A DNA stretch of 64,000 bases. Source: Chryseobacterium limigenitum (GTDB taxonomy: Bacteria > Bacteroidota > Bacteroidia > Flavobacteriales > Weeksellaceae). Of this stretch, positions 9,158 through 17,641 are shown piece after piece. The notes beneath the pieces are model-generated. The model saw only the letters and a list, made by a program, of their open reading frames with translations. It was not told the origin of the DNA and made no database searches. Positions within the stretch are counted from its first letter, which is position 1; every line of letters begins with the position of its first letter. Both the position numbers and the translations under genes were made by a program. The stretch spans positions 124,001 to 188,000 of the forward strand of contig NZ_FPKW01000005.1 in NCBI RefSeq assembly GCF_900114875.1, in the 5' to 3' direction.

Positions 9158-9178
9158 CACCACGTTAAATTTCTAAAA

Positions 9179-10129
9179 ATGGATAAAATACCTAGTGTAG
9201 ACCTGCGTGATTTCCTTTCGGGTAACCCGGAACGCAAACAGAAATTTGTAAATGAAATCGGAAAAGCTTACGAAGAAATTGGTTTTGTAGCCCTAAAAGG
9301 ACACTTCCTTAATGACCAATTAGTAGAGGATCTGTACGGAGAAGTAAAAAACTTTTTTGAACTTCCCACAGAAACGAAGCAAAAGTATGAAATTCCAGGA
9401 ATCGGTGGCCAGAGAGGCTATGTCGGATTCGGTAAAGAAACTGCAAAAGGTTTCAAAAAAGGAGACTTGAAAGAGTTTTGGCATTTCGGACAATACGTGT
9501 CTGATGATTCAAAATACAAAAAAGAGTACCCTGACAATGTGATCGTTGACGAACTTCCAAAATTCAATGAAGTAGGTAAAGAAACTTACCAAATGCTTGA
9601 GAAAACTGGTAAATCTGTTTTGCAGGCATTGGCATTGTATCTTGATCTTGATGAGTTTTATTTTGACGACAAGATCGCAGAAGGAAATTCTATTTTAAGA
9701 CCAATTCACTATCCGCCAATCACTCAGGAGCCTGATGATGCGGTAAGAGCAGCTGCTCACGGAGACATCAACCTGATTACTCTTTTGATGGGATCTCAAG
9801 GAAAAGGACTTCAAGTTCAAAACCACAACGGTGATTGGATCGATGCGATTGCTGAACCGGATGAATTAGTAATCAACGTTGGAGATATGTTATCAAGACA
9901 TACCAACAACAAGTTGAAATCTACGATTCACAGGGTGGTCAACCCGCCAAGAGAATTGTGGGGAACTTCAAGATATTCAATCCCTTTCTTTATGCATCCC
10001 GTAAGCGGAATGTCATTGAATGCTCTTGAAAACTGTGTTGACGAAAACCATCCTAAGTTATATGAAGATACAACAGCAGGAGAATTTTTACATGAAAGAT
10101 TAATTGAATTAGGTTTAATAAAAAAATAA
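9179..10129 (+). CDS. Isopenicillin N synthase-like 2-oxoglutarate/Fe(II) oxygenase
   Basis: A 316-residue double-stranded beta-helix dioxygenase. The N-terminal DIOX_N part reads VDLRDFLSG, YEEIGFVALKGH and GQRGYVGFG. The C-terminal part shows the iron site H-x-D (AAAHGDINLITLL), a second histidine in STIHRVVNPP, and RYSIPFFMHP with the arginine expected to bind the 2-oxoglutarate carboxylate. Plant, fungal and bacterial members oxidise very different small molecules, so the substrate is unknown. I start at the ATG at 9179 rather than the TTG at 9155, which lies inside the -7 box. A GG-leader peptide gene follows 71 nt later; whether the two are linked in function is open. Confidence 0.88.
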   Translation: MDKIPSVDLRDFLSGNPERKQKFVNEIGKAYEEIGFVALKGHFLNDQLVEDLYGEVKNFFELPTETKQKYEIPGIGGQRGYVGFGKETAKGFKKGDLKEFWHFGQYVSDDSKYKKEYPDNVIVDELPKFNEVGKETYQMLEKTGKSVLQALALYLDLDEFYFDDKIAEGNSILRPIHYPPITQEPDDAVRAAAHGDINLITLLMGSQGKGLQVQNHNGDWIDAIAEPDELVINVGDMLSRHTNNKLKSTIHRVVNPPRELWGTSRYSIPFFMHPVSGMSLNALENCVDENHPKLYEDTTAGEFLHERLIELGLIKK

Positions 10130-10200
10130 TTTAAAACCCAATTTGATATATATTTTTTTAATTATCTTTACTTTACTATCAAATTTTTAATTAAAACAAT

Positions 10201-10362
10201 ATGAAAAATTTAAAAAAACTAAGTAAAGGCCAATTAAAAAGTATTTCCGGAGCAGGAGGAATTAAACTTCCGGAACCTGAATTTTGTATGTATTACTGCA
10301 ATGGAGTTGTCATTTGCGCAACGTGTAGTGATAAATTTACATGTCCGGATGATTCGATGTAA
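10201..10362 (+). CDS. GG-leader bacteriocin-like peptide (53 residues)
   Basis: A short frame encoding 53 residues. The leader MKNLKKLSKGQLKSISGAGG ends in a double glycine at residues 19-20 and matches the leader style of small bacteriocin-like peptides that are abundant in Chryseobacterium. The remaining 33 residues contain five cysteines (29, 33, 39, 42, 48) plus an acidic C-terminus. Such leaders are normally cleaved at the double glycine by C39-peptidase ABC exporters; no exporter or modification enzyme other than the upstream oxygenase is nearby. A good terminator follows at once, which supports a real, separately transcribed gene. Function as a toxin or signal is not shown. Confidence 0.8.
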   Translation: MKNLKKLSKGQLKSISGAGGIKLPEPEFCMYYCNGVVICATCSDKFTCPDDSM

Positions 10363-10385
10363 TTGAAATTCAAAAACATTTATAA

Positions 10386-10413
10386 GAAAACCGTTCCTTT
10401 TGGAGCGGTTTTC
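10386..10413 (+). terminator. Terminator of the GG-leader peptide gene
   Basis: A 12-bp stem, GAAAACCGTTCC and GGAGCGGTTTTC with one G-U pair, around a TTTT loop and followed by a T-rich tract. It begins 23 nt after the stop codon. Confidence 0.8.
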
Positions 10414-10439
10414 TGTTTCTCAAATAAGAATTTATAAAT

Positions 10440-10598
10440 TTTAAACGCAAAGTCTTATTTCCTAATATACATATTTAAGGAGCAAAGATGAATCAACAAG
10501 TTGATTTGAAGAAGCTATCATTCAAGCTTCGCGAAGCAAATTTTATTTGCCTTTGCCTTTCTAAACTGAAAATTGATTAATTAAATATTTTCGTTAAA
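10440..10598 (-). repeat. MITE-like interspersed repeat, copy 1
   Basis: About 159 bp without coding capacity, matching the reverse complement of 28921-29082. It starts with TTTAAACGCAAAG and ends with a degraded inverted version near 10587-10598. Shared inner blocks are the palindrome GCTTCGCGAAGC, the hairpin AATCAAC/GTTGATT, the motif with AGGAGCAAAG, and TTTGCCTTTCTA. It fills most of the gap between the GG-leader peptide gene and the radical SAM gene. No transposase is associated, so mobility, if any, would depend on enzymes elsewhere. Confidence 0.7.
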
Positions 10599-10635
10599 AA
10601 AAACAACCATTTATATGATCTGTGGGATAAAAAAA

Positions 10636-11682
10636 TCAGTCAAACAATCTCAATTGCTGATCTTTTGCTCCTGTGAAATTAGCGGTTGTCAATTTTGGAA
10701 ATTCTTTGCCATCAAAAAACTTCTTTCTTCCTATTTTAAAAGTATTATGAATCATTTCAGCAATATTTCCATCACCTCTTTGTCGGTCGAAATATCTTTT
10801 TTCGCCTAATTTCCCGCCTCGCATGGAACGAATTAAGTTTAAAACTTTCTGCGCTCTGTCCGGAAACTGAGTTTCGATCCATTTCACAAAAACAGGTTCA
10901 ACCGTATCATTCAATCTCACCAAAGTATACCCGAAACTTTGAGCGCCTGCTTCTGAAATTGATTTTAAAATATTCAAAGGTTCATCACTGTTCAGTCCCG
11001 GAATGATTGGCGCAACCATCACATGCACAGGAATTTTATTTTCAGATAAAACTTCAATAGCTTTTAATTTATTTTTGGAAGAACTCGTTCTCGGCTCCAT
11101 CTTTCTTCGCAAATCTTCATTAATTGTAGGAATACTTAAAGAAACGGAAACCAAATTCTGCTCCGCAAGCGGTTTCAGAATATCCAAATCTCTCAGAACC
11201 ATCGCATTTTTTGTCAGAATATTGACAGGATGTCTGTAATCAAGACAAACTTGCAGTAGCTTTCTCGTGATCTCAAATTGTCGTTCTGCAGGCTGATAAC
11301 AATCTGTATTTCCTGAAAGTAAAATTGGAGCAGCTTGATAGCCTCTTTTCTGGAAGAATTTCTCCAATAATTCCGGTGCATTTTTCTTGACCATGATTTT
11401 TCTTTCAAAATCAATTCCGGCACTGTATCCCCAATATTCATGAGTTGGTCTGGCGAAACAATAGGAACATCCATGCTCACAGCCTTGGTAAGGATTCATT
11501 GAATATTCCATCGGTAAATCTTCGCTTTTTACCTGATTTACAATTGTTTTCGGGAAAATTTCCGTAAACGTTGTTTTTACAGATTCAAAATCTTCATCAT
11601 CAGGTTCATAGGTGTATCGGTCGAAACGGTTGATAACATTTCGCTGAGCACCCTGACCTTTTATGATATTTTCGTTCTGCAT
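10636..11682 (-). CDS. Radical SAM protein of the PA0069/SPL-like family
   Basis: A 348-residue protein with the iron-sulfur cluster motif CEHGCSYCFA followed by THEYWGYSAGIDFERKI, the signature of the PA0069-type radical SAM family related to spore photoproduct lyase. Later segments ILLSGNTDCYQPAE and IPVHVMVAPIIPGLN follow the usual TIM-barrel pattern. The physiological substrate of this family is unknown. The frame is open 22 codons further upstream, but that extension is hydrophobic and atypical, so I start at the ATG at 11682 (MQNENIIKGQGAQRNVINRF), where the family similarity begins. It stands alone. Confidence 0.88.
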   Translation of the reverse strand: MQNENIIKGQGAQRNVINRFDRYTYEPDDEDFESVKTTFTEIFPKTIVNQVKSEDLPMEYSMNPYQGCEHGCSYCFARPTHEYWGYSAGIDFERKIMVKKNAPELLEKFFQKRGYQAAPILLSGNTDCYQPAERQFEITRKLLQVCLDYRHPVNILTKNAMVLRDLDILKPLAEQNLVSVSLSIPTINEDLRRKMEPRTSSSKNKLKAIEVLSENKIPVHVMVAPIIPGLNSDEPLNILKSISEAGAQSFGYTLVRLNDTVEPVFVKWIETQFPDRAQKVLNLIRSMRGGKLGEKRYFDRQRGDGNIAEMIHNTFKIGRKKFFDGKEFPKLTTANFTGAKDQQLRLFD

Positions 11683-11746
11683 TTCTGATGTAAATGTAAA
11701 ATGGAATGGCTTTAAAAAAATTAGTTTTAACACTAAAGTTTTCCAC

Positions 11747-11776
11747 AAAAAAAACCAACACTTAAAAAAGCGTTGG
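11747..11776 (-). terminator. Terminator after the small membrane protein gene
   Basis: On the minus strand CCAACGC, an A/T loop and GTGTTGG form a 7-bp stem with a G-T pair, followed by eight T. It lies 30 nt after the stop of the 64-residue gene. Confidence 0.75.
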
Positions 11777-11805
11777 ATATCAAAAACATAATTTATATAT
11801 TTTTA

Positions 11806-12000
11806 CTACTTCAATGCGTAAAATTCTACTCCGTGATACTCATCCTCATGATCTTTAGCATCAAAGTGTCTGTGATGGTCTGAGTAAGAATCACTGTATT
11901 TTTTATTTTTTTTATCTAATACTTTTTTTATCCCTATAAAACTTAATACTGCCAAAAGCCCAACACCTCCTGCTAGTAAAACTCCGACTTCTTTTTTCAT
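11806..12000 (-). CDS. Small single-pass membrane protein
   Basis: A 64-residue product starting MKKEVGVLLAGGVGLLAVLSF, with one N-terminal membrane helix and then a lysine-rich patch and a His/Asp-rich tail (HHRHFDAKDHEDEYHG). No known domain is recognised. The His/Asp-rich tail could bind metal ions, but this is only a compositional guess. The gene has its own terminator and is divergent from the 116-residue hypothetical gene, so it is probably real. Confidence 0.6.
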   Translation of the reverse strand: MKKEVGVLLAGGVGLLAVLSFIGIKKVLDKKNKKYSDSYSDHHRHFDAKDHEDEYHGVEFYALK

Positions 12001-12173
12001 ATTTTGTCCGATTTATTAATGACGATATTGCAAAAAGTGTACCTATTTTATTTTTTTCAATTATAAATTTTGTTAACATTACACTTCTTTTTTAAGCAAA
12101 ATATAATTCCTCAGTCTTCCTCTTTTCGTAAATTAATGGTTTAATTATTGTACTAACAAAGAAAAATAGTATT

Positions 12174-12524
12174 ATGGAAAACGCAGACAACATGGATCAA
12201 ATGACGACTTTAAGCCAAGTGATGACAAAGCTTTCTGAGAGAGGCATACACCGTGAATTCAGGATGAATGACAGTTGTGAAATGAAGCTTGATAATTCTG
12301 AACAAAACTATCAACCTGCCGATTTAACCATCTTAAAGACATACCGTTTTGAGGGCGACAGCAATCCTGACGACAATGCCGTTTTATACGTTTTAAAAGA
12401 CGCTGCCGGAAACCGAGGAATGATTATAGATTCTTACGGAGCAGACAGCAATTATACCGGAGAGAAGTTTGATGAATTTTTGAGAGATATTCCGGTTCAG
12501 GAAAGCGAGGAATTTAATTTTTAA
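12174..12524 (+). CDS. Conserved hypothetical protein
   Basis: A 116-residue acidic, cytoplasmic-looking protein beginning MENADNMDQMTTLSQVMTKL. The pattern, a leading helix, then GIHREFRMNDSCEMKL, then YRFEGDSNPDDNAVLYVLKD and GMIIDSYGADSN, matches a small family common in Bacteroidota that is sometimes misnamed phosphoribosylpyrophosphate synthetase; no PRPP-binding motif is present here. Single gene, followed by a hairpin terminator. Role unknown. Confidence 0.75.
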   Translation: MENADNMDQMTTLSQVMTKLSERGIHREFRMNDSCEMKLDNSEQNYQPADLTILKTYRFEGDSNPDDNAVLYVLKDAAGNRGMIIDSYGADSNYTGEKFDEFLRDIPVQESEEFNF

Positions 12525-12532
12525 ATATATAC

Positions 12533-12558
12533 AACCCGAAATTATTCTGTTTCGGGTT
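12533..12558. terminator. Bidirectional terminator between convergent genes
   Basis: AACCCGAAA and TTTCGGGTT form a perfect 9-bp stem with an 8-nt loop and T runs after it. It overlaps the stop codon of the minus-strand AsmA-like gene and follows the 116-residue gene by 8 nt. Confidence 0.8.
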
Positions 12559-15205
12559 TTTCTTTTTTCTTAAAGACATTCTTTAGAAATCCTTTCTTTT
12601 CCTTCTTCTCTTCAGCGGGTTTTGACTCTTCTTTTTTAGTTCCGGAGCCTTTTATTTCCTGTTTTAATTCTTTGACAGATTTTTTCATTTCCTTTACAGA
12701 AGCGACTGCATTTTTCACTTTCTTTTCTGTTTTATCAACGTTTATTCCTATCAAAGTTTTCTTCAAACCCTGTTCAATCCCTTTCCAGAAGAGATTAAAG
12801 AACGATTTTGTAGGATCTCTTTCAACATCTTTCACATCTACAGACTGAGGAAGATTTCCGGAATCTGAACGCACAACAAGATTGGCAATTGCTGTTAAAA
12901 TTCCTTTTTTCTGCTGGTTATCTTTATTTAAAACCGCGATTTTCAAGTCTTTATGTTTCAAATTAAAAGTTCCGTTCAACCCTTTCGGATTTCCTTTAAA
13001 ATTAAAAAGCATTTCCTGAATTGTTCCTTGAGTCGCCATCACATGAAGATACGGTTTGATAAACGGATTAATTCCATTAGCAGGAAGATTGGCAGCTCTG
13101 CCCGAAATCGTGAAAACATCGCTCTGATTAGCAACATCAAACCCCCAATTGACAGACAGCGGAGCAAGATTCATAAACGAGCAGTTGATTTTAATATCAA
13201 CTTTGGTGGGTTTTCCTTTTGTTTTGGCTGAGTTTAAATTTTTAACATTCATATTAAAATTAGCGAATGTTAATTTTCCTGGCCCGGCACTTTCCGGGGT
13301 ATCTTCTTCATATACTAAAATGGAATTTTTCAGATCTAAATTATTAACGTAAAGCGGAATCTTAATAGAACGCAACAGTCTGGAATACAAAGGTTTTTCT
13401 TTCGGATCATCATTCGGGATTTTACTTCTGAAAATATTGGCATCCGCAGATTGAATCACAACATTTGAAGCATTAATGAATTTATTTTGTGAAAATAAGT
13501 CCCAATTTCCTTCGGCTGTTATTTGGTTTGCCTTCAAATCATACAAATCTCTTTCAACAGGTATCATTTTGATAAACTGAGCTCTCGAAATGAGAGGCTT
13601 CATCGCGAAATTACTGATCTGGACTTTGTTTTTATTTAATTTTAAAAGTCCTACACTCATGTTGTAGAACCTTGTTTTGTAGGCAAAATTCTTGGTCGTC
13701 AGAAAATAATCTTTTGCTTTAAAAGTATGCCCTTGATTATTGGGTTTAGACTTAATTTCAATATCGTTGATCGTTGCATTCAGGTCATTAAAAATAAGTG
13801 GCTCATTTCCTTTGTCGTAAGTGATATTAGAATTTTTAAAGGAAAATTTCCGGATAAGAATTGAGTTTACTTTATTCTCTTTCGGCGCTTTTTTCATATT
13901 ATTTTCTCCAGCGCTGATAATTCCGTTTACATTATCAACCAGAACGTCTTTTATATCAAGATTTAATTTTTTATTTATAAATTCTAACTTATTGATATTA
14001 AACGCGGCAAGATTTGCTTTTAAAGTCATCGATCGCCTCCCCGGATCTGATGTATTTGGAGTGACGGTAATATTTCTTAACTCCCCGCTTTTAGGATTCA
14101 AGGCAATACTTCCGACAACATAATTCTGATGATTTGAGTATAAAATATCCTTTCCGGAGAACTGAAAACTCTTGTAACCGACAGGAATTACCTCTTCTCT
14201 TGTATCCTTGTTAAACTTTAATTGACTGACATTTAAATTAAGGTTTTTTGCAGATAAAAGATTGCTTCCATCAGGTTTTACAACATTTACGGTCGCATTA
14301 TTTAATTTTAAACCTTCAAGATTAAGCTCAAAATTAAGAGGTTTCACGGCTTTAACAGGAGCTGCATTGGTCGTATAAACTAAAAGTTTAGGATCCTGAA
14401 AATCAGCATTCGCAAGAGAAACAACATTGCTTTTTAAAACAATATCCTTGAAATTCATTTTTTGAATATCAAACTGAAAAAGTTTCGCTTTTTTTGGATA
14501 AAATCTTTTAAGCTGATTAATCGTCAACAACGGAATCAGTCTAAATCTTTCAATAGAAACCTGCCCATTCGTTGTAGTTATTTTACTGATTTTTAAAGCA
14601 TAAACATTATCCGGACGGAAGAAAAAATTCTCTCCCTTGATTTGATATTTGTCAAAAACAACAGGTAATTTATTTTCTACAGATTCTTCTGTCATCTGTA
14701 AATTTTCAACAAACAGATCAAGCTTTTGAACAGATAAAAATTTTTGCTTTGTATCTCTGAAAACATTAATAGTCCCGTTATTAATCCTGATATTTTCAAA
14801 CAATACCGGATTCTTTTTTTTGCCGCCTTTTTTACTTGCCGGTTTTGCGAGAATTATATTCAAATTAGGGCTTCCTAACAACAAATCGGATGAACTTATT
14901 TGCTTATTAAAAATGGCATCGTAAATTCCAAAACGATTGATCTTTAACGTATCAATTGTCCCCTGAAGACCTATAACATTGGTATTTTGAGGGTTTTTAC
15001 TGTTTACTGTAATTCCGGTTGAAAGGATATTTCCTGTACCGAGATCTACATCTAAAGTTTTATAGGAAACTTTATAATCAGTATTCTTTTTAATAAAATT
15101 AGGAAGTTGGGTTTTAAGCCAGAAATTTAAGCCGAAGTTTCCCAGCAAGAAAATCACCATCAAAACCCCGAAGCCAATTAGTAACTTTTTAACCCATTTT
15201 TTCAT
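12542..15205 (-). CDS. AsmA-like (DUF748-type) envelope protein
   Basis: A 887-residue protein with one N-terminal membrane anchor (LLIGFGVLMVIFLLGNFGL) and a very long, repetitive, beta-rich body with recurrent phrases such as INNGTINVFRD, NLNLNVSQLKF and FSFKNSNITYD. This is the architecture of AsmA/DUF748 proteins, elongated beta-groove proteins that span the periplasm and are thought to move phospholipid or help outer-membrane assembly. The C-terminal 90 residues are strongly charged (KKEESKPAEEKKEKKGF and similar) and probably disordered or coiled. Single gene; the preceding gene on this strand ends 36 nt upstream. Confidence 0.8.
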   Translation of the reverse strand: MKKWVKKLLIGFGVLMVIFLLGNFGLNFWLKTQLPNFIKKNTDYKVSYKTLDVDLGTGNILSTGITVNSKNPQNTNVIGLQGTIDTLKINRFGIYDAIFNKQISSSDLLLGSPNLNIILAKPASKKGGKKKNPVLFENIRINNGTINVFRDTKQKFLSVQKLDLFVENLQMTEESVENKLPVVFDKYQIKGENFFFRPDNVYALKISKITTTNGQVSIERFRLIPLLTINQLKRFYPKKAKLFQFDIQKMNFKDIVLKSNVVSLANADFQDPKLLVYTTNAAPVKAVKPLNFELNLEGLKLNNATVNVVKPDGSNLLSAKNLNLNVSQLKFNKDTREEVIPVGYKSFQFSGKDILYSNHQNYVVGSIALNPKSGELRNITVTPNTSDPGRRSMTLKANLAAFNINKLEFINKKLNLDIKDVLVDNVNGIISAGENNMKKAPKENKVNSILIRKFSFKNSNITYDKGNEPLIFNDLNATINDIEIKSKPNNQGHTFKAKDYFLTTKNFAYKTRFYNMSVGLLKLNKNKVQISNFAMKPLISRAQFIKMIPVERDLYDLKANQITAEGNWDLFSQNKFINASNVVIQSADANIFRSKIPNDDPKEKPLYSRLLRSIKIPLYVNNLDLKNSILVYEEDTPESAGPGKLTFANFNMNVKNLNSAKTKGKPTKVDIKINCSFMNLAPLSVNWGFDVANQSDVFTISGRAANLPANGINPFIKPYLHVMATQGTIQEMLFNFKGNPKGLNGTFNLKHKDLKIAVLNKDNQQKKGILTAIANLVVRSDSGNLPQSVDVKDVERDPTKSFFNLFWKGIEQGLKKTLIGINVDKTEKKVKNAVASVKEMKKSVKELKQEIKGSGTKKEESKPAEEKKEKKGFLKNVFKKKEKPETE

Positions 15206-15241
15206 ATTTACGATTTAATTTAACCCTATCTAAATATATGC

Positions 15242-16039
15242 CTAATTTTTAACATCCAATTCTATAACATACCCTTCATGCCCTCTTACATTAATAAAAT
15301 CTCCGCCTTCGAAGCTTAAATACTGTCCTTTAATTCCAAGTAATTTCCCTGTAAACTCAGGCTTTTTGTCTAAAGTGAATGACGTTACTTTTTCAGGTTT
15401 TTCAAAAGGATAATCAAATTTCCACACATTTTCACCTTCGCTGTAGAATTTTTGGAAATCTTCAGGAAAACATTCCTTTATTTTTTGTTGAAAATCAGCC
15501 AGATCTATTTCTCCTTCAAAATCATCCTGAAGCATTTTTCTCCAATTTGTTTTATCCGGCAAATGATCTTTTAAAGCAACTTCTATCATTCCAGCCTCGT
15601 AACGATTTTCTGTTCTGGCAATCGGCAAAGCAAAAGTTGCTCCCTGATCGATCCATCTTGTAGGAATTTGCGAACTCCTTGTAACCCCCACTTTTACATC
15701 TCCAGTGTACGCCAAATATACCGTGTGCGGTTGAAGCTGAATTTGCTTTTCCACTTCCAAATCACGTTCTCCAACGCCAAGATGTGCCGTAGAAAGCTCC
15801 GGACGAATGATTGTATCACTGGCATAAGGGCTTTCAAAAAAACAGCTTTTGCAAAATCCCATTCTGTAAACAGGCTTATTTTTTCCACAATTCACACATT
15901 GGAACCCTGTATGCTTTATCGTCAATTCTTTTCCAAACAATTCGTTCATGTGAATAAGATCACCCGAAAGGTTAAGATAATACTGAATTGGCTGAGCATC
16001 GTAACTCGTCATCTTTAAAATTTGCCCTTGAAACTGCAT
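15242..16039 (-). CDS. DUF2797 family protein
   Basis: A 265-residue cytoplasmic protein. Around residues 47-67 lies a probable zinc site, CVNCGKNKPVYRMGFCKSCFF, followed by LSTAHLGVGERDLEVEKQ and YLAYTGDVKVGVTRSSQIPTRW, which are DUF2797 signatures with a GIY-YIG-like look. The function of the family is unknown. The gene reads toward the AsmA-like gene, 36 nt away, so cotranscription is possible. Confidence 0.85.
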   Translation of the reverse strand: MQFQGQILKMTSYDAQPIQYYLNLSGDLIHMNELFGKELTIKHTGFQCVNCGKNKPVYRMGFCKSCFFESPYASDTIIRPELSTAHLGVGERDLEVEKQIQLQPHTVYLAYTGDVKVGVTRSSQIPTRWIDQGATFALPIARTENRYEAGMIEVALKDHLPDKTNWRKMLQDDFEGEIDLADFQQKIKECFPEDFQKFYSEGENVWKFDYPFEKPEKVTSFTLDKKPEFTGKLLGIKGQYLSFEGGDFINVRGHEGYVIELDVKN

Positions 16040-16101
16040 ATTAATTTTATATTACTATTTTAAGTAAATTTAATGATTATATTTTTCCCAAAGGAAATTT
16101 A

Positions 16102-16109
16102 TATTTTTG
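16102..16109 (+). promoter_or_regulatory. -7 box of the epimerase gene
   Basis: TATTTTTG, a perfect TAnnTTTG match, ending 19 nt before the ATG at 16129. Confidence 0.55.
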
Positions 16110-16128
16110 TACTCATAAAAAAACATTG

Positions 16129-17151
16129 ATGATATATCTTGTAACAGGAGGAAGCGGATTTATTGGTTCTCATTTGGTTGAAAAATTATTGAAAGAAGGA
16201 CATTCTGTCATAAACATTGACAATTTTGATAATTTCTACAATTATCAGATAAAAATTAAAAATACTTTAGAATCAATTAATAAAAATTCTGAATTTACCT
16301 TTTCTGATAAAGAAACTGATATTAAAAATTTAATTTCTCTTTCAAAATCAAATAATTACATTTTATATTATCAGGACATTCGGGATAAAAACAGTCTTGA
16401 AGAAATATTTAAAAATCATAAGATTGATCTGATCATTCATCTGGCCGCACTTGCCGGAGTTCGCCCTTCTATTGAAAGACCTTTGGAATATGAAGAAGTG
16501 AATGTTCGTGGCACAATGAATCTTTGGGAACTGTGTAAAGAATTCAATATTAAAAAATTCGTTTGTGCCTCTTCATCAAGCGTTTATGGTAATAATGAAA
16601 AAATTCCATTTGCAGAGACAGACAATGTAGACAATCCTATTTCACCATATGCTGCAACAAAAAAATGCGGAGAAATTTTAGGTCATGTTTATCATCAATT
16701 ATATCATATTGACATGATCCAGTTAAGGTTCTTTACGGTTTACGGCCCCAGACAAAGACCCGATCTTGCCATACATAAATTCACAAAGTTGATTTCTGAA
16801 GACCAGGAAATCCCTTTCTACGGCGATGGAAATACAGCAAGAGATTACACTTACGTTGATGATATTATTGACGGAATTACTAAATCCATCGGCTATTTAG
16901 AAACTCATTCAAAAGTATACGAGATCATCAATCTTGGGGAAAGTCAGGTAATTAATCTTACTGAAATGCTTTCCACAATTGAACGGGCTCTCGGAAAAAC
17001 TGCCATCAAAAAAATTCTGCCAATGCAGCCCGGAGATGTACAAAAAACCAATGCTGATATAGGAAAAGCGAAGACATTAATCGATTATAAACCAACCACA
17101 GACTTCCAAAATGGCATAAAAAAATTTGTGGAATGGTTTTTGAGAAAATGA
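16129..17151 (+). CDS. NAD-dependent sugar-nucleotide epimerase (UDP-glucuronate 4-epimerase-like)
   Basis: A 340-residue extended short-chain dehydrogenase. The Rossmann motif GGSGFIGSHL is at residues 7-16, IHLAALAGVRPSIERP follows, then a serine-rich segment CASSSSVYG, the catalytic YAATK with the Tyr-x-x-x-Lys pair, and LRFFTVYGPRQRPDLA. The last motif is typical of the UDP-glucuronate 4-epimerase subgroup. The product would supply a sugar nucleotide for surface polysaccharide, but no glycan cluster is adjacent. The TTG immediately before the ATG was rejected as a start. Confidence 0.88.
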   Translation: MIYLVTGGSGFIGSHLVEKLLKEGHSVINIDNFDNFYNYQIKIKNTLESINKNSEFTFSDKETDIKNLISLSKSNNYILYYQDIRDKNSLEEIFKNHKIDLIIHLAALAGVRPSIERPLEYEEVNVRGTMNLWELCKEFNIKKFVCASSSSVYGNNEKIPFAETDNVDNPISPYAATKKCGEILGHVYHQLYHIDMIQLRFFTVYGPRQRPDLAIHKFTKLISEDQEIPFYGDGNTARDYTYVDDIIDGITKSIGYLETHSKVYEIINLGESQVINLTEMLSTIERALGKTAIKKILPMQPGDVQKTNADIGKAKTLIDYKPTTDFQNGIKKFVEWFLRK

Positions 17152-17267
17152 CATCGAACAAGTTGCTGACATAGCTGTAATACAGTCTGTGACGTGCAAT
17201 GAGTAAAAAATTAATAAAAAGAATTGAAAATCAAGTATAAAAAAGCGTATAATATAAGCTAATTTTA

Positions 17268-17275
17268 TACTTTTG
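17268..17275 (+). promoter_or_regulatory. -7 box of the DUF2795 gene
   Basis: TACTTTTG, a perfect TAnnTTTG match, 18 nt before the ATG at 17294. Confidence 0.6.
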
Positions 17276-17293
17276 CAAAAAAAATAGAATATT

Positions 17294-17515
17294 ATGTACT
17301 GGACATTAGAATTAGCCTCATATCTAAGTGACGCACCTTGGCCAATGACAAAGGCTGAGCTTATTGATTATGCAATCAGAACTGGTGCACCAATGGAAGT
17401 AACGGAAAACCTTCAGGCTATTGAAGACGAAGGAGAAATGTATGAAGCCATCGACGAGATCTGGCCGGACTATCCTACGGACGAAGATTATCTTTGGAAC
17501 GAAGACGAATATTAA
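17294..17515 (+). CDS. DUF2795 family protein
   Basis: A 73-residue acidic protein, MYWTLELASYLSDAPWP and so on to WPDYPTDEDYLWNEDEY. This is a very conserved small protein of flavobacteria containing a DUF2795-like fold; the role is unknown. It has its own -7 box and a repeat-rich gap separates it from secA. Confidence 0.85.
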   Translation: MYWTLELASYLSDAPWPMTKAELIDYAIRTGAPMEVTENLQAIEDEGEMYEAIDEIWPDYPTDEDYLWNEDEY

Positions 17516-17520
17516 ATAAG

Positions 17521-17636
17521 GCATGAGCTTTAGGCAATAGGCTTAAAGCTTATTTCCCTTTTTATAATATCAATTTTTGCGCAGTAAGCGTATTTAGTAA
17601 AACGCTTAAAGCATATCGCTTTAGGCATAAAGTAAA
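17521..17636. repeat. Palindrome-rich spacer before secA
   Basis: About 115 bp with nested short inverted and direct repeats. GCTTTAGGCA occurs twice (near 17529 and 17616), together with GGCTTAAAGCTTA and AGCG/CGCT arms around 17586-17606. It has the look of an intergenic repeat cluster and has no coding capacity. A secA promoter could not be identified within it. Confidence 0.45.
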
Positions 17637-17641
17637 AATTT

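Noticed and set aside
9155..9178. TTG start of the oxygenase gene
   Set aside because: The codon is part of the -7 box TAATTTTG, so it is unlikely to be in the mRNA.
10615..10809. 64-codon plus-strand frame opposite the radical SAM gene end
   Set aside because: It overlaps the conserved 3' end of the radical SAM gene on the other strand and has no promoter or family match.
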